Shown piece by piece: positions 33,658 to 49,040 of a stretch of DNA of 64,000 bases. Position numbers and translations under genes: made by a program. Source of the DNA: Phycomyces nitens (Eukaryota > Mucoromycota > Mucoromycetes > Mucorales > Phycomycetaceae); NCBI GenBank assembly GCA_022702545.1, contig JAHRBC010000004.1:1674001-1738000 (forward strand), given 5' to 3'. Within the stretch, counting starts at the first letter, position 1, and every line of letters begins with the position of its first letter. The notes under the pieces are model-generated. The model saw only the letters and a program-made list of their open reading frames with translations, was not told the origin of the DNA and did no database searches.

Positions 33658-36358
33658 CTATTCATCAGGAACAGTCATCAAAAGCCCTTTCTTGGTGACC
33701 TTGCGTTCGCGTGTCTTTTCTTTCGAAATAATTTCTATCGTATTCTCTTGATCCTCTTTTTGAGTTTCGCCCTGTTGGTCAGATTCAGCCTGTTGTGCAA
33801 CTTGTGAGTCGCCCAAGACTACTGCTGGTAATTCTGTGCGCTTTGTTTCGGTTAAATGCATTGCCCTTGTGGCCGATGGGACAATTTCTATTTTTTGGAG
33901 TTGAAGATGAGATAATGCGCGGGTCTCGAGCAAGGGTCTGGTGCTGGTGCTGCGAACAGGTTGGCGCTGAGGATCGGTTTCTTTGGTTGCGACGGCAACT
34001 TCAGACAAACGGCGAAGTCGAAGACGGTACAAAATTGCATCGATTGTGAGTTCAATCTGAAGATGGTGCTTGATAATGGACATTTCTAAATAAGAGTGTT
34101 TAATATACGAATAAGATGACTGTTGGTCCATTACTTGGCCAGGTTGCACGCTCTCCTCGAACGATGGCTTCGAGGATCAGGTCGGGCGTAGGATTTGACA
34201 GGACCTTGAGGTAGTCCGTATATCCGATGTCTGGAATGATGGTGATGTCTCCAGAATACTTTTGTGACATAATGGCTTGTACTTTGTACAATGCATGTGG
34301 CATCATTCCCAGCTCTGTGAGCTTTAAGAACAAGGTTTAGTATTGAGTGTATATAAATCACTAAATACAGAAAATCCTACTTGGGTACATCTGTGCTGGA
34401 TTTCCGTCTTGGCTAAATGCATACAGAAATTAGCCGCTTGCCTGACTTTTGATGGAGGCTTGTTATCCTTTTGAAGAAACGGAATGACATGCGGATTGAC
34501 TGCGTACAACATTTTTTTTTCGGTGAGAATATTTCAGAAACAAGTTTTATATATCTTACCTTGGCACACGATAAAGTGGTTCACATTGAATAGCTCTGAT
34601 AGACGTGTCATGGGCAAGTCACTATGGAGGCTATGGTTAAAGTGACTGATTTTAGTAGATCACACATACTTTTCGACGGATCCATCGATATACAATTGAT
34701 CTATCAAAAGAACATTAATTTTGGCAAGACTTAATTAGGAATAACTCAACACTAACCAACTGGATTCCATGGAACGATCTTTCCACTCTTGTCCTTTGCA
34801 TACAGTGGAGAAGAGGTGTAGAAAAAGGGAACAGAACACGAAGCGGCACTAGTGGTAAAAAGGATTAAAGACTTTGATCACCATGGCGATCAGAACACAC
34901 TAAAAAGAAACTTACACAGCTGACCAAATAACCTATCAGACCAATTGGATTCAATCAAATTACACAATCAATTTCTATTTCCAGAATGTAGTATGTTTCC
35001 ATGGATACTTACCACATCAGGGGCTGTCAGATAGTTTAATAACTGGGGCATATCATAATTCGTGGAGGAGCTGACGGTGATGTTGAGGATCCAGCGTGTG
35101 CGATTGAACGCTTCTTGGAAAGTGTAGTCTCCAAGATTTGCACGTATAGCATCAATAAGGATGTTGATATCATATAGCTGGCCAGATGTAAATAGACGGT
35201 GAAGTCTCATCCATGGAGTCTCTGGCTTTTCTTCCTTCTCAAACAAGTCCTAAACATATCGAGCATGGTTAGGACAATTAAGATAACAGTTAACTCTCTT
35301 ACCAATCTGACGACATCAGAGAAATTTTTAAATAAATCAACAATCTCCTCGTCGGTTCTTGTGCAGATAAAGGAAGCCATCAGACTTCCACTAGATGCAC
35401 CAGACATGATGCGGGGTAGAAGACGTGCACTGTGGAGACACTTTAGGACACCCATGTGGTTGGTTCCTAGAATAATATAAATTTCAGCCGCATGTGAATT
35501 TTTGTTATCAACAGTGTGATTATCTTGTAACTTACCCAAGGTTCCTCCACCACTCAAAAGGATCGCAGTTCTTCCAAAGCTCTGGCGAATGTTCATAAAG
35601 AAATCGTGCTTTGCCTTGAGGTCCAGTTCAGGATCATCAGATGGCTCATCACAAAGCCAATTGAATTGATCGACCACTTCGTCAATGTAGTCCGAGATCA
35701 AATGCTTTGTACCCACTCTTGTACGTGAATAAAGCTACCGGCAAAACAGTTAATACCAATCAATGAGAGTATTATCTACCACACACTGTAGAATTGCCAA
35801 TGTCACCAAGGTTTCTGGCCAAGCTTGTTCTCAAGGCAAAGATCATGGACGACTGACCCTGGCCAGACTCACGGATATGTCGGAGCTGCTCAAGACGTGT
35901 CTTTACAAGTTCCCAGTCATAGTCTGACGATCGGGGATCTTGTTTCCATTTTTCAAGGCCTACAATTTAAATGTAATTATTAAAATGTCATGGTAACCAA
36001 TATTTTTTTTTAAAAAAAAAAGAAAGGGACTTGCCTTCAAGCTCATCAAGTATGGTGGCTGCCTCTGCCCACTCTTCGTAATGAGTTGCATTTTCGAGCT
36101 GCTTGGTATATTGGGCCTTTGGATCAGAGGTTATTCCGCACACCTTGTCATACATTTTCTAGATTCGACTGGTCAGATTGAATGAAGATTTGCAAAGTTG
36201 CTTACATTGGGCCATTTCCAGCCTGAATCTATTGTGATTGATTTCGTTGCATTAACTATGGGCGTAACAGAAAACTGGACGGCACTGGCAATATCTGCTT
36301 TGGTTGGAATCCTTGTAGACTGATGAGGATCTGTTGCTGTTACCAATTGTTCCATCAT
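33658..36358 (-). CDS. Patatin-type triacylglycerol lipase (Tgl3/4/5-like)
   Basis: Lipid-droplet triacylglycerol lipase/acyltransferase of the fungal TGL family. Thirteen exons (36358-36206, 36158-36035, 35959-35787, 35734-35536, 35466-35303, 35249-35013, 34932-34916, 34848-34757, 34700-34670, 34630-34560, 34499-34381, 34321-34135, 34085-33658) give 664 aa. The patatin core is complete: glycine loop LLSGGGTLG, nucleophile GASSG (Ser241), and the acid in LYIDGSVE (Asp392). Family-typical RLSELFNVNHFIV and a PHVIPFL stretch follow. The C-terminal 150 residues are charged and likely disordered. Exon 7 is a 17-nt microexon, and intron 2 starts with GC (AAG|GCAAGT). Two adjacent ATGs exist at 36358/36355. 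Confidence 0.93.
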
Positions 36359-38462
36359 GATGAGTGAGATGCTTTGAATATTCTAGAGTACTTGAGATAT
36401 AAAAAAAAAGTATAAAGTAAAGACAATACAATACAAATACAAATATATATGCACACAGGCACACATATATATATATGTATATTTATATATGGTTGTCTTT
36501 AAGGCCGAGTAGTCTTTCACGTGCAAATGATGGTCTTGCATAGATGATATTATGAGTGCAGTCCAAGTGAATCTTGCCATTTCTTTTCTCTTTTTTATTC
36601 TCTTTTGGTATTGTTTAAAGGAGAGTCGCTTGGTTCTTTCAAAGATGTGTATTGTGCAATGGCTTATTTTGCCTTTTGGATATAATATGCCACTGAAAAT
36701 ATAAGATGAAACCTAATATTTCTTTGTCTGATTTGCGTCAGAATTAAACACATTTGAAAGTAGCAGTTATTGATACCCACAAGATTAAGAATTGATGTTT
36801 GTAGTTTTGAAGCTTATTAATTGGTTTGATCATTAAAGGGCAGATAATCAAGATGATAATATTAAATCATCTCTTTTTCTTTTGTATTACTTTTATGTAT
36901 GTGTGTGTGTATATATGTACTTTACCGACATCCTAGAAGACCAGCAATCTATCTAGTTGGAATTGTGCTTGAATATTTGCCGATATGTTTTGTTATACTT
37001 TTAATAAGAGTATGTACATGAAAAAAGTACAGGGTGTATAAAAGTAACCTAGTTGAAAAGAAACAGTACAAGAGTACCAGCTTCTGTGTTATGATCCCAG
37101 TCAGAACAAGAATGACATTTTGATACTTATCATGTGATTATTGAATCTTGAGCAACCCCACAGCAGTAATAAATACAATATATTTATCTAGTCAAAGGCT
37201 CAAGTATTATATAAATTTAGTATATTTATAATTGCCATGGGGATAAATGTAAAACCAGTCGTCTTGGAATAATTACAGAAGGAAATCCATTACTCAAGGT
37301 GCCTGTTTTCATAAAATACAAAACCCCACGACTGGTTATCTTTATATGAACCTCTCGATATTTCTAAAAAGTGTCTAGTAAGCCAAATGATAAGATTAAT
37401 CCATATTTTTTTTACTTCTTCTTATTTTATTTATCAGTACAAACCATGTTGTCATTTTACAATTATTTTCAAATAAACAAAAGTACAAAGGCTATAATTT
37501 ATTACAGAATAATGATAAAGAAAAAAAAACCCATATTCCGAAAACTTGGAACCTATTTAAATAAATCAAAAACGTATTTGTGGTATACACACTTTTTTTA
37601 AAAAAAAATAAAAAAATATGAGCAATATTTCCGCTCTTTGTTCCTAAATATAAGTACGGCTTACATCCGGTTGTCAAAACTAGCTCGAGAGATTATCGAT
37701 CGTCGATTGACTACTTATACTTATACTTATATTTATATATAAAAAGAATCTATTTTTATTCAATTCTATTTTGTATGCTGGTTGCCAAGATTCATTAATT
37801 ATAAACATCTTTTTTTGGTTTTATAGTTTTAAAAAGAAAGCGTGGCTCAATACTTTTTTTTTCCAATTCAGGTCTATTCTGCGCCAATTTAAATTATCGG
37901 CGTCAGTTAAAACATAAGTCAGATACTCCGATATTTAAGATATGCGCTTAATTTCTGCGTTCAGCATTACTAAATTTGAATTTGTAAAAAAGAAATACTA
38001 AATTTGAAACCTCCCGGCATCATGTTTTTTTTTGCAATCGTCAATACATATCTCATACAGCATAGACAATGGTATAAAAGTAATTGAATTCATCAAATAC
38101 TTTCATAATTTTGTTGAATGATATGCCACAAAAAAAAACTGTGAGTAACCATGTAGAAATGTTTTTCTTCTTCTTTTGAACAATCATTTTTTTTTTGATG
38201 GCTATTGATTTCGTAGATATCTGTCTGCGCCTCACACAATGACTCTTGTAAAATCCTCCTCTATCTTATTTATGGGAACTCCAATATAAGTAGCACGAGA
38301 AAGACTTTCTAGAATTGTAACATCATGTTATAGCCACTGAAGGGTTTAATGAAGATTAACGATAGCATTGGCATTTCAATTCCCCAAGCTATCAAATTAC
38401 AGAATAATTATGTCTTTCAAACAATGTGGATCGGTATATCTAAATGGTTTATAGCAATATCA

Positions 38463-38612
38463 GAACGATGAAAGCTGGTTATACTCTTAAAAGGTCATGG
38501 CCAGTTACATGTAGCGCTTGCAAGCCGTGGTATGAGAGAGAGAGAGGGGGGGGGGGTAAAGGACTTGTCTGAACTTTCTATATGGTTGGGAACACAAAGA
38601 ACAGTACTTGAA
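38463..38612 (+). repeat. Diverged dispersed repeat, copy 1
   Basis: Aligns with the reverse complement of 42272-42135: shared landmarks are GGTCATGGC, GTTACAT, TGAACTTTCTATATG and CACAAAGAACAGT. Both copies keep a related frame, LSELSIWLGTQRTV here. Probably relics of one coding unit of unknown family; interrupted here by GA and G runs. Confidence 0.6.
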
Positions 38613-39783
38613 CGTATCAAATTCATCGATCAAGTAAACTTTAAACCCGTACTTGTGAAGCTTTCTCATTCGTACACCTTTTATTGGCTTGTGATATATT
38701 TTGCAAGGAACGGATCAGTTATCCATATCCACTAGAATGCCCATGTCATTAAGTAATATGGATTGGCATCTAAACGTTTGATGGCCTTTAATTGCTTTAT
38801 ATCAATCAAGGGTGAAAACATATGAAATATGAACTTTTACCTTGTTCAACAACAATACAATTCAGTCATTGTTCAAGATTAAAAGGCATTCTCCTGGACT
38901 TGTAATACATATGATTGGCCTAATGCTGGCTAATGATGCATTAATATATTGGCATACCTCTTGTATTTGTATTAATAGGACAAGTAAGCCATGAATTTGC
39001 TCATACTATGCCGATAATAATTTATAAATATATGAAATGGGCTTCAACTCAATGTGTGTGTGTGTGTGTGTGTGTGTTTAGCTCGTAAACTATATCTTTG
39101 ATTTTTATCACTATTATGGTTAACAATAAACTCATAAGTAATATCGGCTTGAATTGTTCCTCTGAATTCCATCACGCCGAATTCTCAATCTCGGAAAATA
39201 TCACTGTTCAAGTCAGCCACAGCATCTCTTATGTTTGTCTATTCATAATATCTTTTATGATTTTCAAAATATTTGCCGGGACGAAATAATAATGTCAGCT
39301 TGGATATGGTATAGAGACCATATTTAATAAAGAGGTGGGTAATATTAAACTAAAAAACATAAATATATGGCATTAAATACTACAAGATAGGTAACCATGT
39401 ACTTGGATCTAAAAGATAAGCTCTTGTAGAGTCCAATTAAAAATCTTTACAAATTATATATATATATATACATCTTTTGATTCCATGCGGCTTGAAAGAA
39501 TGGCTATTCTACAACTAAATCAAAGTAATATTTATTCCTTTTATACACTATTTTTTTTGCTATTGATTATCTTGAATCTTGTAAAGGTATATGCCATTAA
39601 AATTAGATTGAGATTAGATAATGTAGCTGTTGATAAATACCATAAAATAATAAGTACATTTCTCATAATTGAAAACCATGGCTCTCTATTTTTATTTTAT
39701 GTTTATTTTTGTCAAGAGCTATTATCGATAAAAATATTATTTTGACTACAAGAGATATTCATACTTGAAATCACGTTCATTTA

Positions 39784-39786
39784 ATG

Positions 39787-39819
<33 letters not shown>

Positions 39820-39846
39820 GTAATAATAGTAATAATAGTAATAAAA
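39784..39846. repeat. (TAA)n-type microsatellite
   Basis: TAA/TAG units in tandem. Confidence 0.85.
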
Positions 39847-41092
39847 AAGGGAGGCAACAACCAATACAAGCATGGTCTGTGAACCTTGTGGGGTATACGC
39901 ATCATGATCGAGTGGAATAAAAATACTTCAATCTGATGTTTTTTTTTTATAATTGTCAATAATCCTCGCAAGCTAATGATTCAAGGGGTGGTTACACGCT
40001 GGGAACCAGTACACTTTACACTCGTGCAGTAATTATTACCTAAAGATCATACCAATTAATGGCAAAGGAGTTGTAATACTAATATATACATATATATATA
40101 TGACAGTATAATATGCTTTCTTTGATCAATAACGTTTTTGTAATATTCACCTTTCCCTTTTATGTAAATAGATCAGTATGCTCTAAAGGCACCAAGATCA
40201 ACAACAGGGTGTCTAATTAAAGGTTTGGCAAAAAATTATGACCAAACCGCCTCAATTAATAAATATAAATATACTAAACTGGAAAAAAAGAAAAGAAAGA
40301 AAGATGCTTGTATGTAAAAAGGCCAAAAAGTATATCCTCTCAAAAGCGAGTCAATATTAATGTGTATGCCATAATTAAGCTTATAATAAATCTTTTTATA
40401 AATTAAACAAAGCTGATCATTAAACCTAACGTTATTACTAAAGAAATAAAAATAATAATATCTATTCATGCTTACTTTTTTTGTATAAATGTTTTCTTTT
40501 TTTTGCCAAACATATTTACAAATTGAATATTTTGATGTTACCAGGAATTGTAGTATGTAAACCTTTTTTAAAAAAAGAAGAGACAGTTTATAGACTAGTT
40601 GGTATGCGCTATCAAATAGAAAGAAGATAATGGATAAACTTGGGCTTGGTGTTTTCAATCCCTAGTCATAATAACTCAATAAGCATAATCTTTAACCAGC
40701 AGTTTTCAATACATTGAAAAAGAGAGAGAGAGAGAGCAAATATGGCACGGAGATTTATGCTAGACAGAATAGCCCTTTTTCCGTTTGTGGGCAATATAAA
40801 AATGAAAGGATTGAGATTATTATTAGAAGCTGCTTACCACCTAGACACTTCGCCCATTCTCGTGGGTTACAAGGTGTCTTTTAGGTTTTTCAAGGCTGCT
40901 GTATGGAGTTTAACCCCTTTGGCTTTAAATAAATATCGATTACTGGACAGAGAGACAATCTCCACAAGGTTGTTAACAATTATCTAAATTTGAATCTAAA
41001 GAAACATGGATTCCAAATACAGGATCTTCCATTAATTTTGCATGTCCTTAAAATTAGTGTTCACAACAACAAAAAACCAATTTGTGTCTCTG

Positions 41093-41094
<2 letters not shown>

Positions 41095-41129
<35 letters not shown>
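41095..41129. repeat. 35-bp T homopolymer
   Basis: Uninterrupted run of 35 T. It could be the poly(A) tail scar of a minus-strand retroposed sequence, but no source sequence is recognisable next to it. Confidence 0.9.
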
Positions 41130-41130
<1 letters not shown>

Positions 41131-42134
41131 AAAAAACAACAACAATTAAATCGGCGAATGTAATATGTTTTGCACATCTGTACTTTGGACTTTTATTTGC
41201 GTTTATTTTTGCGATGCTCTTGTGCTATTGTTCTTGACTTTTTCTTTTTGGTATTTATTGGTTGGCTCGGCTTTGACAAGGCGGCCAACAAGTAATTGAA
41301 TAATACAAACACAAGCATACATATGGATAGTAGTGGTCCATGGGCTACTTTAGAGCTGGGTAACTGATTCTCACAGAGTCCCAACTCGTGTTGGTTTATT
41401 TATAAAGCATACCTTTCCCTTCAAACTGGGACCCAGCCTATATATATTTTTTCTTCTTCCCTTGATAGGTCGATTAGGCGAGACCTTTTACGGAGGTCCT
41501 TTCTTTGGTCAGACACATTACTAGATTTTTATTATATATTTGAAAGATCTAGACAGATTCACAAATTTATTTATTTTTCGCTGCCACAAACATCCATAAT
41601 CTGTACATTCAAGCTTAAATTTGGTTTTAGGCAATTTCTGTGTCTTTGTTGACCAATTAATGTCATGATCAGTATACTTTTTGGCAAACTAGTATTTATG
41701 CTGCATCACATAACAGTCTTACCACTCAAAATGTCAAATGTCTAGTGTCCAAAACATTATCTATACTCATGACATACAAACAACACAAAATGGGTAAACT
41801 CCAGGACTTTGCCCATTTACGTTTTGGGAATGTAGATCCCGTATGCTGCATGGACAGAGGACCTATTGTGAATATAGAAAGAAAGAAAGGTATCTCAATG
41901 GGGTCTCTGGTCAATAGAGAACCAAACTCAAATTTGGCAAAAAAAAAAATGTAAATATTTCCGAAGCTTGAGGTCCGACCAGCGAATGCTTGAATATATC
42001 TTTAATGTTGCCGAACAAGCTTTCACCTAGATTCTGAGCCGAGCCAATAAGACGACTGTCTCGAGCCTTTTGATCAGAGCAGACAATTTTCTTGTACTTT
42101 TGCAGAGGTGTAGAAATTAGCAGACCCTCATCAT

Positions 42135-42272
42135 ACGCACTGTTCTTTGTGCTCCCAGGCATATAGAAAGTTCAAGCAATTCCCAAACCCTTTCTCAAAC
42201 AGCTGCTTCTAAACGCCAAATGTAACCAGCCATGACCTTGTAAGGTAAGATTACAATCAGCTATCATTTTTC
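42135..42272 (-). repeat. Diverged dispersed repeat, copy 2
   Basis: Reverse-complement partner of 38463-38612. One frame reads LLELSICLGAQRTV, matching the copy 1 frame; another frame is open for 83 codons downstream. Confidence 0.6.
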
Positions 42273-42404
42273 TACTATTATTATGAACGATTATAAATAT
42301 ACCGATCCAAATTACTAAAGACATGGTTAGGCTACAATTTGATAGTTTGTGGAATCAAGATGTTACTGTTATCCTTGACTTTTGTCACATTCTTCCGGAA
42401 TAAA

Positions 42405-42442
<38 letters not shown>

Positions 42443-43781
42443 ATGGATCCAGAAGGGTCTGGGTGTACCCCCTCCCTCCCCCCTCTCGAGTCGGAATGAG
42501 TTCAAAGTGCAAGACAAGATATGTCTTTGTTTGAACATCTTTGACATTTTCCATGATCCAATGGCTTGTTCTATTGTTTGAGGTGGGGTGAAATGCGGTT
42601 TTTGTTTATCGATTATGTATTTGAAGACGTGATATCGAATTTTGTCAGAGATATTTCATAAAGACTTTCGTTTTTTTATCGATTATACATATATATATAT
42701 ATATAAAAAGACGGCAAAAATTTCAAGCTCATTAATCGTAAACGTAAAAAAAATAAAATCAAACGCATATTTTGATATCGGAGTTACGTTTTTAAATTAC
42801 AATTGGCGCCAAGACTGGCGTTTCAAATACCGAAAATTAAAATGCAAACACTTGAAAAAAGGAAAAAAAAAAAAGACTCATTATTGGATTAAAAGTATTG
42901 TTTTAAGCATATATATTTTTTTGCCCAAATAAGAAAAATACATACCGAGATCCCCAAGACAATAAAGTATATGCCTTGTAATAAAAAAAATAAAAGGGGG
43001 TATGTAATACATATTCTTATTTTATTAAATGGTAAGCCGATAGAAGATATAGAAAGGCAATTTCTTATCGCCATTTGTTTTACAAGAAATGAGTTATAGT
43101 GTATTAAAAAATTTCGTGTATATTTGAACATACAGATAAATAGAATCCACACACCTTTTTTTCTTTCTTTTATTCTTGTTGTTCGTCCGAGGTCGTACAA
43201 ATTTGTGTGCGACCAAAGCACAGAAGATTTACTATAATTTTTGTAGATTTTTATTTTAGAATGTAAAAAAATAGAATTTGAAACCAAAGAAACTAAACAG
43301 ATTATTTATCTATGCTTGTTGTTGTAATGTAAAAAAAGATAGAGAGCGAGAGAGAGAGCGAGAGAAAGAAAGAAAGAAAGAAAAAAACTATTAGACCCAA
43401 AGATTCATAGAGATACAGCGCTTGTATATTTTTTGTTTTTTAAAAAATTAAAAGGTAATCTCTGATATATTTACACCCAAAAGACTTTCTTTTTTTTGAT
43501 TTTTTTGTTTACCAAAGCACAGCATAGGTTTAAAAAAAAAAAAGACTCTTTTAGTTTTACAGGAATGAAAGTGGAAGATGATTTTTGTCTCTTCTTTGCT
43601 CAGTCACACTCTCTCTGAAAGTGACCCTTTTCTTGCTCATCTTGTCCACTCTTGATTGATCGAGTTGATTTCTTGTTTGTTATCTTGTTTGTTTTGTGTA
43701 TATTGTGCGTGCGTGTGTGTGATTGTGAAGTGATTGTGGAGTGAATGTGGAATGGAGTGCATTTGGAAGTGCATTTTTTGT

Positions 43782-45398
43782 TTATGCTTCGGTAGGTCCC
43801 TTGATTGTTGATCGGAATCCACGGATCTTTTGGCACTCTGTCTTGAGATTATCTGCCAGAGGTTCGTCCCATTCACCAGTAGCCACAAATAGGCGAGAGT
43901 ATCGTAGGCAGAGTTCTTCTCTAAAGTTGCTGTACAATTTTCGGTTGTATTGACGCTATTTTACATATTGTCATTAGTCAACTCATTCTAAACAATTCCC
44001 AATCGACTTGATAATAATAAATTTTACCTCTTTTCTTCGTGTCTCTTCTGGATACTCATGGGTCTGGTGGATCAAAAAGTCGGTCGGGAGAACATAATAA
44101 TCAATTCCAGAAAGATAAATCTCATACAGACAGGCAGCCTTGTTTGCACCATAGCCAATAAATCGTTCATCACACCAAGGCGAACCTTCCTTTTTGTAGA
44201 TAATGTAAGGTTCGTAGGAGAAATTGTAGTCAACAACTTTGTAAGGCGCCGAGGTCTCGTACCACTGGGTGTAGTTGGTAGACCCGTGTCCCCTGAGCCA
44301 GGATTTGTGGAACATGTCGATTTTCTCTTCATCGACCTCCTGTAGTAGCTGGGCTTTTGTGGTGGGGAAAGTGCGCCAGTCCAGACCGTCTTCCTGGACC
44401 AGATACTCGAATGCAGGCACGACCAGGGCTGTCTTTCCGGTCCTCAGCTTCTCCATGATTGCGGGGTTGTTGCGGATCGACTTTCTAAAGTCTGTGCACA
44501 GATGAAAGTCGACGTCGAGCATCATAATGTAGTCCGTACGAGCAAAGAACTTTGCTACATTACGCCACATGTTGAACTGACGATCGAATTTGTCTATGAT
44601 GAGATGGATATCAACATAGTCGCGCAAGTCGGGGTTGACCGCGTAGAGTGCTCTGAGTTCCTCGACTGTCTCTTCTTTTGTCTCGTCATCGTTGATGTGG
44701 ACTGCTGCCGAGATTGGGCCTAGAGCCAAAAAGGGTTGGGTAAGCCAAAAAAAGAATATAAATCATCAAAGGGCGGGTATCGAAATCATGTATTTATAAG
44801 TTGTATTCGACTACCGCCCTTCTTTTTTTTTTTCTTGTGTATTTGGAAACTTACCCTTGTAATGTGTTGCTAGGCGACTCAAGACCTTGAATCGATTGCG
44901 TGTGACAAGAGTTGCCATGGTGATATCTTCCTGTTCAGTTACGCGCTGTGCCTTGAAGTAGTATGGCTTGAGATCAGAGGGACCCATCGCATCGGAGAAG
45001 ATCTTTGACATGAGAAATTGCTCGGACATTGACTGGATAGGACCTAAAAGGCAAGATACCAGAGATTTAAGAATCGCACAAGATAATTGTTTTGTGTGCG
45101 TATGTATATGTATGCTATGTATGTTATATGTATTACCTTTGTCGCCTGTCCATGGAACAGATACCTGTTGGCTATCTTGTGGTGTACTCAAGTCTTGTGC
45201 CTGGACAACCGGCCGCTGGCTGGTGAAATCAGTGTTGTCGTCTGGGCCACGGGGAAAGATGCTGTTGGTGTCTTGGCTGGGGCTTTGTGAATGGGACGAA
45301 TAAAAATGCTTGGCTGTATAGACCACCGAGAGGAAGACATAGCCTATGAAGAGGTACTTTGCTACCTTTGAAAAGGAAGAAGGAAAGTCGAGCCTCAT
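43782..45398 (-). CDS. GT49-type glycosyltransferase (LARGE/B4GAT1-like), type II membrane protein
   Basis: Golgi-type glycosyltransferase. Four exons (45398-45137, 45043-44855, 44719-44028, 43955-43782) give 438 aa. Short cytosolic N-terminus, one signal-anchor helix at about 14-31 (YLFIGYVFLSVVYTA), a Ser/Pro/Gln-rich stem, then the catalytic domain. Key pieces are the metal-binding DVD at 219-221 in MMLDVDFHLCTDFR, WYETSAPYKVVDY, EPYIIYKKEGSPWCDERF, GYGANKAA and FLIHQTHEYP. This order matches GT49 (glucuronyltransferase half of LARGE, B4GAT1). The animal enzymes act on dystroglycan glycans; the fungal substrate is unknown. All introns keep the frame. Confidence 0.88.
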
Positions 45399-46650
45399 AT
45401 CAATTATAGATTATATATGTATTTTATATTTTGTAAAAAAAAGAGAGAGAAAGGAAGATCCAGGACGGAAAGGAGCGGAAGGAACAAGGAAAGATTGGAT
45501 TTTATAGCCAAGAATCGAAAGCGGACTTGACAGACCAAAAAAAAAAAAGAAAAAAAAAAGAAAGAGTTTTACACAGCCGAATATTTATTTAAAGTATAGA
45601 AAGAGAAGCGGCCAATGAACGGGTTTTAATTCATATAAGAATTGAGACCATGGAAGAGAATGAATGGTGAGCAAAAGGGGGTTCTGTAGAATGAAAATAA
45701 TCTGTTTGAATGGCCAAGATGGCGTACAAGAAATGTAAAAATATACATGGATCTCTTGTTTGCAAACCTCTACATCAAAGAAGCCGTCGTACAGCTCCCC
45801 CAAGCGACAAAGTATATATATATATATATCTAGTGGTAATTCAACCAGAGGAAATTGTATATATATATATGTATATATAAATGTGTATTTGGATCTGTAT
45901 AGCTACAGGCTATTCTCCAAATGGGCCAATTACAAAACAACAACAATGATGGTCATCCAATTCATCAGTATTCTGTCATGCCCAATATCAAGCCCATTGA
46001 CTCCGATAACAATAGAAGACTTTCAATAAGCAAATACTCGGCACACGTGCAGAGCTACATTTTGGCCTCTATAAACAATATAGATATCTGGAGTGTGGGT
46101 ACGAGCACCCTGAGGCATTGTCTATCAGCTGTAATACTTTAGGATCAATTTGAACAAATTATTGGACAGGTAAATATATAGAGATAAAAGACGGGGTGGA
46201 AGGGGTTGGAAACAAAACGACAAAAAAAGAGAGTTGGGGGGAGGGATTGGGGGAGTACCAGATCATTGAATTGGAAAATGCTCTTTTTGAACAAACCAAA
46301 GAGCAAATTTACCTCGTGCATTGCCTTTTTTGTAAGTAGATCCGACATCTAAATTTACAGTATAATATAAATAAACTGTATTGTATTTTTTATTTTTGGT
46401 GATCTCTCGACTGTGTCTGACAATGCAGAAAGAAATATATAGATTGCACCATGGCAACAAATCATACTACATTTTTATCATATATTTATTTAAATAGGAT
46501 AAGAAATTGTCATGACAACCTACACAACCAAAAATAATTAAATAATTAAATAATATGATAAATAGACTTTATACGTCATTACTTTTCACACCCATCAGTC
46601 TCAGCTAAATTAATCTCAAACATCTCTTTGAATCTTCATCTCGCTGCACA
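45399..46650. other. Spacer with possible small gene
   Basis: Holds the leader of the GT49 gene on the left and of the MAP kinase on the right. A possible small plus-strand gene lies inside (see 45748-46142). TA tracts near 45812 and 45862. Confidence 0.45.
45748..46142 (+). CDS. Possible small two-exon gene, unknown product
   Basis: A short frame starting at 45748 (MDLLFANLYIKEAVVQLPQ) is followed by a TA-rich intron-like segment with donor GTATAT and acceptor CTATAG or CTACAG. A second open frame then runs to 46142 (contains HPIHQYSVMPNIKPIDSDNN and VQSYILASINNIDIW). Composition of both parts is protein-like, but I could not find a splice that joins exactly these two frames, so it may be two unrelated frames or a broken gene. 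No domain recognised. Confidence 0.25.
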
Positions 46651-48895
<2,245 letters not shown>

Positions 48896-49040
48896 ATAAT
48901 GACCAAATACCTAATATTTTTATCTAGTAAATGTGTTGTTGTTGTTTTTTTTTTAATATATATATTTATATATATATTCAAAAAGTATAGTAATAATAGT
49001 TCAAAATGATGATTGTATAGGTGTATTGTATTATATTGAT

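Larger units (their letters stand above)
36359..43781. other. 7.4-kb gene-poor region
   Basis: I find no confident gene. Contents: simple repeats (listed separately), a diverged dispersed repeat (38463 and 42135), and a few open frames such as 40742-40987 (81 codons, starts MARRFMLDRI) and 42162-41911 minus (83 codons, contains KARDSRLIGSAQNLGESLFG). The latter reads like protein and may be a relic exon. Composition is extremely AT-rich, especially 37300-38300 and 42600-43560. Confidence 0.45.

Noticed and set aside
41095..41129. T35 run as a retrotransposon tail
   Set aside because: No reverse-transcriptase remnant, target duplication or source gene recognisable beside it.
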